DNA of 64,000 nt, taken from positions 186,001 through 250,000 of the forward strand of contig BLLK01000023.1 in the NCBI GenBank assembly GCA_021927905.1, given 5' to 3'. A model generated the notes under the pieces. That model was not told the DNA's origin and ran no database searches. It was given only the letters and a program-made list of their open reading frames with translations. The stretch's first letter is position 1. The number at the start of each line of letters is the position of its first letter. Shown here in pieces: positions 21,201 through 31,701 of this stretch. Position numbers and translations under genes: made by a program. Origin of the DNA: Chaetoceros tenuissimus (taxonomy: Eukaryota > Bacillariophyta > Thalassiosirophyceae > Chaetocerotales > Chaetocerotaceae).

Positions 21201-23096
21201 GTTACAATCTGATGAAACCTACTGGAGAGGCAAGAGTAATGATCCAAACTATTGTGCACCGTGCGAACAAGTTAGATGGTGGAGAATCATCTGTGACGAA
21301 AGTCACTCCATTCGAGACGCGAGCACCAAACAATTCAAGGCACTTGACCGTTTGACAGCAGCCAATAAATGGTGTGTAACTGGAACTCCCATGAACACCA
21401 CTCCAATGGATCTAAAATCCCAGTTGCGATTTGTCGGAGTCTCGTACGTTGATAAGATGTTCTCCATGTTCAATTCCAACATGAGCGCTGTATTCAAAAG
21501 TAATGGAGGAAGAAAGAGAAGAAGAAGCTGGGAGGCCTCAGGGAACACAGAGATCGGCCCATTTCTCTTTTTCATGAAGAATATCATGATTCGGCATTCG
21601 CTTTCTCAGACCAATAGAGAAACGAAGAAGTTGATCATGAGCTTACCAGCAAAGACTGAGACAGCAATAGAAATTGAATTTACGGCCGAAGAAAGAAAGA
21701 AATATGATGAAATAGAAGCAAAGGCCAAAACACTCTATGAAAGAGTCAAGTCTAGAGGCAATGTGAATAAACAGTATTTGCGTCTTACTTCCGCCCTACT
21801 TCCACTGCGTCTATCTTGTTCTGGAGGAGAGCTCAATGAAGGTCAGGTAAAAATGAAGAGAAAACCAGACAGTGAATTGAAGGGCAATGAGCTAGAGATG
21901 GATCTCGAGGATGGAAAGGAATGTTCAAGTAAGTACTTCCATGTTAGAATTAATTGTATCTTTTCGCCATTCAAGTAACTAATGTGCAAATTCCAGTTTG
22001 CTTAGAGCCTTTGAACGAACCTCTTGCGACAAAATGCCAACCTATTCCTCATATTTTCTGCAAGGAGTGTATCAATGGAGTTTTCAATGGTGCAACTACC
22101 AAGCCTTGTCCATGCTGTAGAAACAAAATCAAATTTAGTGAGATGCGTGATGTTATCCCACCAAAAGAAGACGACAAGAAAGAGAAGGACGACGAAAAGA
22201 AAAAGGAAGAAGACAAGGACGACGAAGACAAGAAGAAAAAAGGGAAGAAGAAGACTCTGGACGAAGAAGACGTACCATTTCAAAGCAAGTTCAAGCGTCT
22301 TTTGGAAGAACTCAAGAAAGTCCGTGACAATGAACCTGAAAGTAAGACATTGGTCTTTTCTCAATTTACATCTACTCTTCAGTGGATGAAACAAGAATTG
22401 CCAAAGCACGGGTTCCAGTTCAGAACCCTATCTGGTGACATGAGTATGAAGAAAAGAGCTGATGCACTGCGTGAGTTCCAACAAGATCCACCCACTACTA
22501 TCTTCCTTCTTTCAATGAGGGCTGGAGCAGCTGGAATCAACCTCACACAAGCCAACAGGGTTTTCCTAATGGAACCTGCAATGAATCCTGCACTTGAAGC
22601 ACAAGCTATTGGTAGAGTACATCGTCTAGGCCAAAAGAAACCTGTTCAAGTTTATAAAATGTTTATGAAAGACAGTTTCGAAAGTCGTCTCATCAAGGTT
22701 CTCAAAAGAAAGTATGGCAAGTCATCCAAGGAAGAGAACGATGGCGAAGAGAAGAAGTCTGACTCGAATGTGATTGAAATTGATACGAACGGTGCTGATG
22801 TTGGGCATATGAAAGATGACAAAGCTGCCATGGCAGCAGCTGAGTTTGATGCTCTCTTTGGAATCACTGATCCTGAAGATCTTCCTGAACCAAAAGAAAA
22901 TGAGGGAAATGACGATAACAATGACAACAGCAACAATAATGAGAATGGCGACGACGACGAATCTTCAGTAGACTCATCTAGACGCATGAGAGTCTTCCGT
23001 CTTGGAGGATGTAGTTGCGGCAGACCTGATTGTGGTGGGGGAGGGTATGACTCTGATGAAATGGAAGAAGAAAGAGATGAATGCATTATTTCTTAG
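18244..23096 (+). CDS. RAD5/HLTF-type SNF2 ATPase with internal RING finger
   Basis: Five exons: 18244-18621, 18709-18811, 18884-19740, 19819-21928 and 21997-23096, about 1515 residues. After an acidic N-terminus, a Cys-rich module runs from about residue 112 (LPHMRAHC, HCDKCYCYVCDKPVSECKNW), like the LPH..CYCFVCD module found in plant proteins. A Cys4 cluster follows. The SNF2 motor has QMGLGKT (about 768), CDESH (about 938) and VTGTPMN. A C3HC4 RING (CLEPLNEPLATKC..C..CPCC, about 1150) sits between the two helicase lobes. The second lobe has VFSQFT, MRAGAAGINL and QAIGRVHRLGQ. This order is diagnostic of RAD5/HLTF/SHPRH-type enzymes, which remodel stalled forks and ubiquitinate PCNA. No HIRAN domain is visible. 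A Lys/Glu/Asp-rich insert follows the RING, and the tail has a CSCGRPDCGGGG cluster. Confidence 0.85.
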
Positions 23097-23663
23097 TTTA
23101 GAAGTGCAGATTCCATAGGTCCTACTCTTGAGTTGTTTTTGTTTGCTCCATTGTCTGTCTATTGCAGGAGTGACTCTTTATGGTAAGCGTGTAAATAAAG
23201 TACTACAGTAGAATATTCAAAAGAAAAATTCTGAAAATAGTATGTACTCGTACTTTTCAATTTGAAATTGTGCCTTTTCTTCACTTTGATTCGTTTGACT
23301 TTGACAACTTGCTTAGCTTTGACTCAGATGACGACATCGTCGAGGTCTCTGTGGATAGAATTAAACTTGGAGCATCCATATGTATTTTTTTTATTCCTAA
23401 TTCAGGACATTGAGAAGGCGCATCAAAAGGGATAGACATGCTATTGTACATGCTCTTTGTAGATCCTCTTTTTTCTTTAACGCTCGCGCCAGAAATTTTG
23501 GCAGTTAAATTTTGCACGAATGGAAACCGCCAACAAGACTGGTTGACGAAATAAAATGTGTATGTAAAAGGAGAGCAGCCTCCTAACTCCTATTTTACAT
23601 CTTGTACTATTTCTTCTACAATTAATACATTAATACTATAAAAAAGCTAAAGAAGAATCAAAT
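23097..23663. other. Intergenic region with a possible small gene
   Basis: 567 bp between the RAD5-like gene and RNASEH2A. It contains only the doubtful minus-strand frame at 23281-23517 and a TTTTGGC/CTCGCGCC patch near 23480-23500. Confidence 0.4.
23281..23517 (-). CDS. Possible small hypothetical protein
   Basis: A 78-residue frame, Ser-rich, ending SKLSKLSKSNESK. It would be divergent from RNASEH2A, with about 146 bp between the starts. No family, signal or splice evidence supports it; kept only because it is the sole open frame of this size in the gap. Confidence 0.22.
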   Translation of the reverse strand: MQNLTAKISGASVKEKRGSTKSMYNSMSIPFDAPSQCPELGIKKIHMDAPSLILSTETSTMSSSESKLSKLSKSNESK

Positions 23664-24686
23664 ATGAAAAGAGTACTATCATCCAGCAAACCATGCAGTG
23701 ATCGTGAAGAAGCCTGCAAAAGACTTGAACAAGTTTCCTCTGGAGGCAGAGTAGGCCAAGGCCAAACTGGACCGATGCTCCTCTCCGACATTCCAAAATC
23801 ATGTCTTGAAAGTAAAAGTGGAGTCGTTCTTGGTATTGACGAAGCAGGAAGAGGACCAGTACTCGGTCCAATGACTTATGGATGTGCATTCTGGAGTAGA
23901 GATGAGGAAGATCTCATCCCAAAAGGCTTTACTGATTCCAAGCAATTGGACAGCAACACACGTTCATCTCTCTTTTCGAGTATTCAAGGATGTCCTGATA
24001 TGGGATTTGTGTTGAGGGTCCTTCATGCTTCAGAAATTTCAAATAATATGTTACGTGCAGAACCATATAATTTAAATGCACAATCGCATAATGCTGCAAT
24101 GGATATGATTCAAGCGGTACTAGATGCAGGGGTCAAGATCGATACAGCATATATTGATACTGTGGGTATGCCAGATGCATATAGAATGAAATTGGAGAGA
24201 GAATTCCGAGGACATGATATTACTTTTGTAGTGGAGAAAAAGGCAGATGCAAATTATGCTCCTTGCTCTGCTGCTTCAGTTGTGGCAAAGGTATCAAGAG
24301 ATAGCATCACAGAGTCATGGGAATTTTCAGAACCTGATTTTGAACCAGTGAATGGAAATAACTATGGAAGTGGATATCCATCAGACCCAAAATGTAAAGC
24401 ATGGATGGAAGCAAATTTAACTGATAAAGTATTTTGCTATCCTGACTTTGCTCGATTTTCATGGGGACCCTGCAGACAAGCCATCAAAGAGAATGGCGTG
24501 AAAGTAACTTGGAAAGCAGAAGAAGAAGATGCAAATGGGGAAAAGGAAGATGCAAATCAGACTAAAATGAATATGTTTCTTCAGTCCGTCGGTCCAAAAA
24601 AGAATGATGCTTCTCAGGTGAAGAAACGAAAGAGGGTAGAATTCTTTGAGCGAAGCAAACTTCGAGTCGTCGCAAGAGTCGTGTAG
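23664..24686 (+). CDS. RNASEH2A: Ribonuclease H2 catalytic subunit A
   Basis: A 340-residue single-exon protein. It has the type-2 RNase H active-site motifs in order: GIDEAGRGPVLGPM (DEAGRG with the first two catalytic acids), DSKQL, the YIDTVG segment with another acid, and the CSAASVVAKVSRD block. The GSGYPSDPKCKAW motif and the FSWG element follow. RNase H2 cleaves RNA in RNA-DNA hybrids and removes single ribonucleotides misincorporated into nuclear DNA, with subunits B and C as partners. The C-terminal 60 residues are charged. They include a short MNMFLQSVGPKKN stretch that resembles a PIP-box-like motif, although in other eukaryotes the PCNA-binding motif is on subunit B. Length is typical for the family. 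Confidence 0.93.
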   Translation: MKRVLSSSKPCSDREEACKRLEQVSSGGRVGQGQTGPMLLSDIPKSCLESKSGVVLGIDEAGRGPVLGPMTYGCAFWSRDEEDLIPKGFTDSKQLDSNTRSSLFSSIQGCPDMGFVLRVLHASEISNNMLRAEPYNLNAQSHNAAMDMIQAVLDAGVKIDTAYIDTVGMPDAYRMKLEREFRGHDITFVVEKKADANYAPCSAASVVAKVSRDSITESWEFSEPDFEPVNGNNYGSGYPSDPKCKAWMEANLTDKVFCYPDFARFSWGPCRQAIKENGVKVTWKAEEEDANGEKEDANQTKMNMFLQSVGPKKNDASQVKKRKRVEFFERSKLRVVARVV

Positions 24687-24787
24687 AAATGTAATCATTT
24701 GTTGTATTAATTTGACATCATTTCGTTTAATTTATAGCATTATTCCTTTTTGTCAAAGGATCCTTTGTCTTTTGATCATTTCGTTTT

Positions 24788-26794
24788 TTATAGTGTTATT
24801 CCTTCTTTTGCCAACGCATCCTTTGTCTTTTCCAAAAGTTCAGGCATGAGCTCAAACATGTCCAACATATCTTGGGAAAGATCACAAGTAACATCGATAC
24901 CTTCTGGGCAATATTCACTTGGTGGAATCTTGAGGTGTGCTAAGTGAAGACATGTTCTTTCCTTTTGAAGCCTTCTCTTCTTTTTCCATATTCTATTTGT
25001 TCGAGACCTTCCATGTGAGCTATCACCAATGATGGCATGTCCAATTGTTCCTGAAGCCAGATGAAGACGAATCTGGTGCCAAGCTCCTGTCTTTGGTCTA
25101 CATAAGACGACTGCTGCTTTACGACCCTCTGGACTATCATCTTCATCCACCATTGGAAAAGTTTCACTTGCAACAAAGCAGAAATCTGTGGAGCAATTCT
25201 CCATGATGTTACCCCACTCGTCTTTAATGTTCAAATCTACAGTGAACCAACCCTTGTCAAGGTAGTTCTTACCATTCCATGTACCATCACCATCACAAAG
25301 TGCAATATATGTTTTTGTAGCATCTTCACTCTGCATTGATTCAATCAGTGTTCTCGTGACTGCACATGCAATATCTTCACCATGTTCATCTTGATCGTTT
25401 TGAGCAATGGAAAATAAAAGAGCACCCGTTGCACCTCTATCCAAACGATGGACTGGATTCACCCTCTTTCCAACTTTGTCTCGTACACGTTGCAACATTG
25501 GTCTTGCTTCTTTTCGTCTTCTTTTCGTATCGGTCCTCTTCCCTGTCCAACCACTGTGATGAACAACGACAGATGGAGGTTTTCGTACCACAACATAGTT
25601 TTCTCCCTGATCAATAATCTCAACGTTATTATCATCCTTCTTCTTTTTCTTGTTTGTATTATTGATTTCCTCAAGTAACTCATCTGGCATTTGATATTCT
25701 CCAACTTCATACTCTTTGTTTGACTCGATAATGATGCCTTCTTCCTCAAGAATAGGTCTCGCTTCTTCCAACATCTCAGGTGCATAGACTTTTAACATAT
25801 TCAACATATCATCCAATAGTGGACAGGATACATCAATGCCTTCTGGCACAGCATTTGTTGGTGGAAGTTTCATTCTTGCCATGTGAAGACATGTCCTTTC
25901 ACCAGGCATATTTCTCTTTTCTTTCCATGCTCTATTCACTTGAGACGCCCCATGTGTTGAATCTCCTAAGATGGGATGTGAAATACCATTCAAGTGTTTG
26001 CGGATCTGGTGCCACCTTCCATTCAATGGTTTGGCTAGTACAATACTCATTCGTGGTCTTTCTTTTCCATTTTCATTGACAGTTTCAGGCTGTCCTGCTA
26101 CAAATTTAAACAAGGTAGTGGCAGACTTTGCTTCCCCCTTTTCATCTTTGATATCTCTAGTAACATTGAACCACCCCTTTTGTTTAAAATCTTCTCCATT
26201 CAAGATACCCTCCCCTCTGACCAATGCAACATAGGTCTTGGTAGCTTCCTTTGAAGCCAAAGCATGAATCAATTCCGTCGTACTAGATTTTTGACCTTTA
26301 TCTTTTGGAGTATCTTCATCTTCTGCAAAAGATAGTAAGAGTGCACCTGAAGCACCACGATCCAATCTATGAACGAGATTCACTTTTCGCATGGGTATCT
26401 CTCCACCTTCTTCCAATTGAGCCTTTTTGGTATCAATGTCATGCAAAGCATCTCTTACTCTTTGCAACATAGGAATCTCCGGCTCCTCTCCTCGCTTTTG
26501 CCGTGATCTACTACCAGCCCATCCACTATGATGACATACTACCGATGGAGGTTTCATTACTACGATATGATTCGGTCCCCGCTCCAAGATCGTGACGGTC
26601 CTTTCAGTAGTAGTATAAGGGGAGGAAGTGATGGTCCTTTCTGTAGTGGTACAAGAGGAAGAAGTTTTGATTGCTTCTGCTTCAGATTTTAGACGGAATC
26701 CATCGTGCCTGTCTAGCCTTCGTGTGATAGGGCTATGGAATGAGTATACTACACTACTGTAAAGTAGTAATATGTTGAGTATCAGCTTCAACAT
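24788..26794 (-). CDS. Double-domain RluA-type pseudouridine synthase
   Basis: A 668-residue single-exon protein with two complete RluA-family domains. Each has the catalytic motif HRLDRG (HRLDRGASGALL near residue 140 and HRLDRGATGALLFS near 450) with the active-site Asp. Each also has the later W-HQIR-x-HL motif (RWHQIRKHLNG, AWHQIRLHLASG). The two halves also share VVRKPPSVV-HHSGW. RluA enzymes turn uridine into pseudouridine in rRNA or tRNA. The N-terminus MLKLILNILLLYSSVVYSFHSP is a hydrophobic signal followed by S-F-H-S-P. This resembles the F-containing cleavage motif of diatom plastid presequences, so plastid import is likely but not certain. Both active sites look intact. Confidence 0.85.
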   Translation of the reverse strand: MLKLILNILLLYSSVVYSFHSPITRRLDRHDGFRLKSEAEAIKTSSSCTTTERTITSSPYTTTERTVTILERGPNHIVVMKPPSVVCHHSGWAGSRSRQKRGEEPEIPMLQRVRDALHDIDTKKAQLEEGGEIPMRKVNLVHRLDRGASGALLLSFAEDEDTPKDKGQKSSTTELIHALASKEATKTYVALVRGEGILNGEDFKQKGWFNVTRDIKDEKGEAKSATTLFKFVAGQPETVNENGKERPRMSIVLAKPLNGRWHQIRKHLNGISHPILGDSTHGASQVNRAWKEKRNMPGERTCLHMARMKLPPTNAVPEGIDVSCPLLDDMLNMLKVYAPEMLEEARPILEEEGIIIESNKEYEVGEYQMPDELLEEINNTNKKKKKDDNNVEIIDQGENYVVVRKPPSVVVHHSGWTGKRTDTKRRRKEARPMLQRVRDKVGKRVNPVHRLDRGATGALLFSIAQNDQDEHGEDIACAVTRTLIESMQSEDATKTYIALCDGDGTWNGKNYLDKGWFTVDLNIKDEWGNIMENCSTDFCFVASETFPMVDEDDSPEGRKAAVVLCRPKTGAWHQIRLHLASGTIGHAIIGDSSHGRSRTNRIWKKKRRLQKERTCLHLAHLKIPPSEYCPEGIDVTCDLSQDMLDMFELMPELLEKTKDALAKEGITL

Positions 26795-27147
26795 TGCCGA
26801 TGAAAGTCGAAAGTATTTATGTAATTATGGTGAAGCAAAATTGTTTATTGTTTGTCATCTCGTCATCTCTCACGTCCATTAAAAAATGAGGATAATTTTG
26901 TCACAATCAAATATTTTGACACCTGTCTACTGATGTTTCAAGTCCAATCAAAATCTCCAATGGGATATGAGCCAACAATTTGGAACGCAAATGGAAAAAA
27001 AGAGCTGATGAAATTGAAATACTATTACTATGAAAAACAGTGTCTTGATGAAAGTGTGAAACCAATGACTTGAATCGCAAATATACCAAAGAACAATTAT
27101 AAGGATAGAATAATATTAATTCATTTTTTTCTTTTCTACAGTTGGAT
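26795..27147. other. Intergenic region
   Basis: About 350 bp between the RluA start and the uL10 stop. AT-rich; no feature seen. Confidence 0.5.
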
Positions 27148-27801
27148 TTAATCAGATTCATCAGCAGTTGCGAGCTTGATAGCACGAGCAGTCTTCTCAC
27201 CAGGTGCCTTGATAACTCTTGCAACCTTGGTTGGTACAGCCTTAATACTTCCAGCAATCTTGGTGATGAGCTCAATCTTCGATGGAAGCTTAGAGATAGC
27301 ATCAACTCCCTTAGAATCGTATGCAGTTCCCTCAATAACTCCTCCAAGAATCATGTGTGACTCCTTCTTTCCACTCTCCTTTACGAATGAATTGAAAGCC
27401 TTGACGGTACCTCCGATATCTTCCTCGATGAAGAACCACATATTAGCTCCCTTAAGCATATCAGCAGTAGCCTCTTCGTAGTCAGTTCCTTCACAAGCAC
27501 GAGCCATAAGCTTGTTCTTGATTACGGACATAGTGGTTCCCTCTGGAAGAGCTCTACGAAGACTTTGTACTTCAGATACAGTTAATGAAGAAGCTGGTAC
27601 AGTGAAGATCATTTCAGAAGTTTCAAGAAGTCCCTTAACGGAAGCTACTCTCTCCTTCTTTCCGTCAAGAGAGGTTGCATATCCAGATGATCCTCCCATG
27701 TGAAGGGATGATGTTCTAGTTGGTGCTCTGTGTACAACTGGGCTTCCGGTGAAAGCCGCAGCGGTTGCAGCTGTTGCAGCGAGGATGAATGCAGTCTTCA
27801 T
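27148..27801 (-). CDS. RPL10: Plastid ribosomal protein uL10 (nucleus-encoded)
   Basis: A 217-residue protein. It begins with a bipartite plastid presequence: a hydrophobic signal (MKTAFILAATAATAAAF), then the AAAF-T diatom cleavage motif, followed by a Ser/Thr/Arg-rich transit part to about residue 40. The mature part matches bacterial L10, with the VKGLLETSEMIFTVPASSLTVSEVQSLRR start and a VIKNKLMARA motif (L10 T-x-x-V-x-KN-x-L). The C-terminal helix would anchor the L7/L12 stalk. L10 forms the base of the large-subunit stalk that recruits translation factors. It is the clearest sign that the host has a secondary red plastid. Confidence 0.88.
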   Translation of the reverse strand: MKTAFILAATAATAAAFTGSPVVHRAPTRTSSLHMGGSSGYATSLDGKKERVASVKGLLETSEMIFTVPASSLTVSEVQSLRRALPEGTTMSVIKNKLMARACEGTDYEEATADMLKGANMWFFIEEDIGGTVKAFNSFVKESGKKESHMILGGVIEGTAYDSKGVDAISKLPSKIELITKIAGSIKAVPTKVARVIKAPGEKTARAIKLATADESD

Positions 27802-28224
27802 TATTATATAATTATATATATTGAAATAGGATGGGTGAGGTAGGAAGATTGATTCCTAGTATACACAAAGAGAGGTGTTGATGTTGATGGTTCCAGAAGA
27901 AAGCAACATCAATTACTAAGAAAGCGGTAGAGGAGTGGTCAGCGGTGAGTCAATTTCCATCTCAGTTCTCTAAAGTGACGCATGAACTGTGCTTAAGGAG
28001 AAAGAAAAGGAAAGAGAAAAGGAAGGGAGAGGTTTAAGGTTTCAAATTGAGAAATGGTTAGAATGACCCTCCTTTCCCTAAATTTCCCCCCTAGAAAGCA
28101 TAAACATTGAAATCGAGCAATCGAGCGACAAGCAACAGCTTGATCTATGATCGACATTGGACATGTATAATAATAAATAGACCTTTCATTGCATGTCTGT
28201 CTTAATAAATAGAACTGACTAACA
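27802..28224. promoter_or_regulatory. Divergent promoter region (uL10 / APC10)
   Basis: 423 bp between divergent start codons. The uL10 side has an ATTATATAATTATATATA stretch just upstream of its ATG. The APC10 side is featureless. This is probably a two-way promoter. Confidence 0.4.
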
Positions 28225-29052
28225 ATGGATTCAGATGAGGAAATAATGCAAAGAGACGCGACTCGATCAGGAGACGCTGAAGATTTCTCGGAAGAAGGAA
28301 GCACAAACGACAACTCGAATGATGATGCACAAGACGGAGACGATCAAGATGATTCTCAAGAAGAAGATGACAACACCATCCCACATGAAAACACAGATCT
28401 ATCAGAAAGCACAATCATCAAAGCGACACCTGAGTTAGCATCCTTGACAAATCCTAATGTTCGTGAAATTTCTCATGAAGCGACATGGTCTCTGTCATCG
28501 TCTAAAACTGGAAATGGTATTCGGGAATTGATGGACTCGAATTTTGAAACCTATTGGCAAAGTGATGGCGTACATCCTCATTTAATCAATATACATTTTT
28601 CAAAACGAAAAGCTGTATCAGAAGTGGCATTTTATTTAGACTATAGCTTGGATGAAAGTTATACACCAAAAAGAATTGGTATAAAGAGTGGAGTTACATT
28701 TCATGATTTGGTCGAAGTCAAAGTGATTGAAATGAAGGAACCGTGTGGTTGGGTCTCTGTTCCTTTACATGCAGAAATTGATCCGTTAGATGATGATTTA
28801 GATCATCCAGAAGAAGATATGGAAGCCAAGGAAAAACGAGTCAAAAAGAAGCCTCTTAGGACTCATTTTATACAGATTTGTGTCTTGAGCATGGCACAGA
28901 ATGGACGGGATACTCATATGAGGCAAGTCAAGATATTTGGACCTAAAGTGAACAATAATACTGGTCCTATGAAATCTCCTACAAATATGTTTCCATTAGG
29001 TTTGCCTGCTTTCAAATCTGTAGGTCTTTCGCAGTTTTCATCAATAAGGTAG
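28225..29052 (+). CDS. APC10: Anaphase-promoting complex subunit 10 (DOC1)
   Basis: A 275-residue single-exon protein. An acidic N-terminus of about 75 residues precedes a DOC domain. Family motifs are visible: EATWSLSSSKTGNGI, LMDSNFETYWQSDG, PHLINIHFSKR, YLDYSLDESYTPKRI, and the final THFIQICVLSMAQNGRDTHMRQVKIFGP. The QNGRDTH-x-RQ-x-K element is the diagnostic substrate- and D-box-binding edge. APC10 helps the APC/C recruit degron-bearing cyclins and securin. The C-terminus lacks an obvious IR tail, which normally docks APC10 on CDC27; it ends in SSIR, which may serve instead. Confidence 0.92.
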   Translation: MDSDEEIMQRDATRSGDAEDFSEEGSTNDNSNDDAQDGDDQDDSQEEDDNTIPHENTDLSESTIIKATPELASLTNPNVREISHEATWSLSSSKTGNGIRELMDSNFETYWQSDGVHPHLINIHFSKRKAVSEVAFYLDYSLDESYTPKRIGIKSGVTFHDLVEVKVIEMKEPCGWVSVPLHAEIDPLDDDLDHPEEDMEAKEKRVKKKPLRTHFIQICVLSMAQNGRDTHMRQVKIFGPKVNNNTGPMKSPTNMFPLGLPAFKSVGLSQFSSIR

Positions 29053-29184
29053 AAACAAATATGACATGTACGTAGGCTGCATTGAGTAGTAACCGATAAT
29101 ATACATATAGACTATGTTGGAATGCCAAATGTCATCTCTTATCTAGTGGTACTTTACATTTAATTATTGTTACAGGTATTTTAC

Positions 29185-31701
29185 TTAGCAGTCAATATCG
29201 CTATCCAATAAGTCGTCCACATCATCTTTGGCTTTATCACCGTACATGAGCTCGCGATACTTTTCCTTTGTGATTTTTCCTTGCCTGAGCTTCTTGTGGA
29301 GTCGTTCTTCCTTTGCAAGTTCATCCCATTCGTCATACATTTGTGCCTGACGACCGCGCTTCTTGTTCGGGTTGCGTCCTTTTGCAATTGCATCTTGGCG
29401 TCTCTCCTTTTCTTTTTGGGCCTTTTTGGCTTTACGTTGTTCAGCTTTGATTTGTTTTGCATTCTTACCACCAGCTGCCAACTCAGCTGCTAGTCGCTTC
29501 TGACGAGCTTTCTCTCGGATCTTGTCCTTAAACTTGATTGCATGAATGTCAATTTCTGGTCCTGCTGAGACAAAGTTGAGTTTGTCATACTTGTCCCTTA
29601 GTTCTGGCATTTTTGGTAAACGCAAAAGAGAGAAGGATGTTGCCAACACTCCAAGATCCAATGAAGCAAACCTTTGCAATATCAAAAATAATTAGTTAGA
29701 TTTGTCCCAATGAAAAAAGTATAACGTAATCAATAGAAAAAAATGTTTGAGCTCTGGGTTACTCCACTAGTCACGAGATTGGGTTGACTGTAAGTGAATG
29801 CGGCTCGGAGGACACTACTGATTTGTCCTCATAACTTTGTTCTTGCATTCGATGAAATAATCCAACCATCATGATCCATTAGGCTCTTGAGTTACAGGGT
29901 CCATTTTAGACCTTCTATAACACAGGGGACCTAATACGATCTCAGGTTGGCAGCTTATCCATCCTTTGCATTTATTTATTCTTTCAAGACAACAAGAGAA
30001 ACAGAAAATCAGGTAGGAACAAATTAAATTGGCTTACCTGAAAATAAAGGCGCATTGATGCTCTTTGTATGCACGAATGTAGGACGTGTATGCTTTCGTT
30101 CCTTTCTCTAGCAGATCTCTATCCTGCAGAATCAGGCTACGAATCTTGACCAAAACATTTGGAATTTCAACTTTGTTTTCTGTATTTTCAGGCTCCTCGT
30201 CGTCCTTCTTCTTCTTTGGTTCAATCTGAAATTCTTTGGATCTCTCTATGTAAGTGGCGCTAGGAGAACAGCGCTCATTACTTCCAATCTCTTTGATTGG
30301 TACCTTTCTGATTTTCAAAAAGTCAATAAAACTGTCTTCTTTTGGAGTGAGAAAGATAAGAGAAGATCCAAATTTTCCAGCTCTAGCAGAACGACCTACA
30401 CGATGGATATACTGTGATGGATCAGTAGGAGCATCAAACTGAATGGTCCACTCAATATCAGGGACATCAAGACCACGAGCTGCTACATCTGTACAGAGAA
30501 GAATACTTCCCTTGGCTTTCCTAGGTTTAGCCTCATTCTCCTCATCTCCACCACCATTACGAAATCTTTCCATAGACTTTTCTCTTCTTTTAGGATTCAA
30601 CTTTCCGTGCAGGGTTTCAATGTAGTAGGTATCAGATCGTAAAAGTTCTTTCAAGACAAGACCGTAATATTCCACGCATGCACATGTCAGGAAGAACACG
30701 ATAACTTTCACATCCTTGTGCTGTCGAAGAAAAGCAACTAAGCGGCTCAACTTTTCATCCAGTGGAGACATGACATAGTAGTTTGTAAGAGAAGAAGGGG
30801 TAGCTTGTTCCTGTGGCGCAATCTCCTCTTCCCTGTCATTCGAAGAATCATCTTTCCCTGCAGCAGCAATGGCTACATTGATCATGACAGGATTTCTCAA
30901 ACCAGCTCTAGCCATGAGTTTCTTTACAGACTTTGCACTAGCACCTGCAGCAGATGTTCCAGATCTCGTAGCACTGAAAAGACCAGTACGTCTCATTTTC
31001 GGAAGTTTCGAAAGGATACTCGTCAAGGCCACTTCAAAGCCCATATCCAGTAAGACATCTGCTTCGTCCAATATCAAACATTCAAGTTCATTCATGTGCA
31101 AATCACTATATCTCGTAAGGATATCATCGATTCTTCCAGGGGTTCCAATGACTATATCACTGCCTTTCTTTGCAAACGAGTCTAGATCTGCAGTGACAGG
31201 TCTATGACCTCCTCCACCACCCACCAATAGCAGTGGTTCAGGTAAAGAAGCAAATTTACACAATTCCTTGGCAACATCATATGTTTGTCTGGCTAATTCT
31301 CTTGTAGGAGAGATGACAAGTCCTCCCACTTGATTTTTGGTAAGGAGGACGGTTCGTCGAAGAATCATTTCTACCATGGGTATCAGGAATGCAAGCGTTT
31401 TACCACTTCCCGTCACAGCTTGTACACATACATCTTTATTTGTTAAAAAGAGAGGTATAGATGCTGCCTGTACGGGTGTCATTGAGTTAAATCCATAGTG
31501 GCGGATAGCTGCAAGGACTCCCTCAGATAAAGGAGGATTGATGGTTTCAAAGCTATTTGGTGCTGGTGTTGATGCGGGGGATGGTTTCGACTTGTCTAGA
31601 GGTCCTTTGCTTTCATCTTTGGACGCAGTCGTTTCTACATCAGCCTCAGCCTTTGGTGGAGCGGCCTTTACCTTTTTCGATTTGCTTTTGGACTTGGCCA
31701 T
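29185..31701 (-). CDS. DDX55: DEAD-box RNA helicase, DDX55/Spb4 type
   Basis: Two exons, 31701-30038 and 29671-29185, encode about 716 residues. The 366-bp intron splices TTCAG to GTTTGC and keeps frame. DEAD-box motifs appear in order: Q motif (FNSMTPVQAASIP), AVTGSGKT, PTRELA, TPGR, the motif II DEAD box (DEADVL), SAT, and HRVGRSARAG. The 3' exon supplies the Spb4/DDX55 tail (FASLDLGVLATSFSLLRLPKMPEL, then the KFKDKIREKARQKR basic region), which identifies the subfamily. Spb4 acts in the nucleolus in 60S subunit maturation. The N-terminus is Lys-rich. Its long intron holds a candidate H/ACA snoRNA in sense orientation. Confidence 0.88.
29786..29943 (-). ncRNA. Candidate H/ACA snoRNA in the helicase intron
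   Basis: Read on the minus strand, the 3' half folds as GAATGC / 14-nt loop / GAGGACA - 9-nt loop - TGTCCTC / 6-nt loop / GCATTC. It is followed after 4 nt by ACA (29791-29789) and then GTC. The pocket-to-ACA distance is 16 nt, as expected for an H/ACA pseudouridylation guide. The 5' half forms a second hairpin with an internal loop: GATCGTATTAGG pairs with CCTAATGGATC around inner GTTA/TAAC and GGTC/GACC stems. The size (about 158 nt) and sense orientation in an intron of a ribosome-assembly gene fit. A clear ANANNA H box between the hairpins was not found, and no rRNA target was identified. Confidence 0.5.

Noticed and set aside
29672-30037. Box C/D snoRNA in the helicase intron
   Set aside because: TGATG-like and CTGA-like words are present but not in the right pairing; the H/ACA model fits better.
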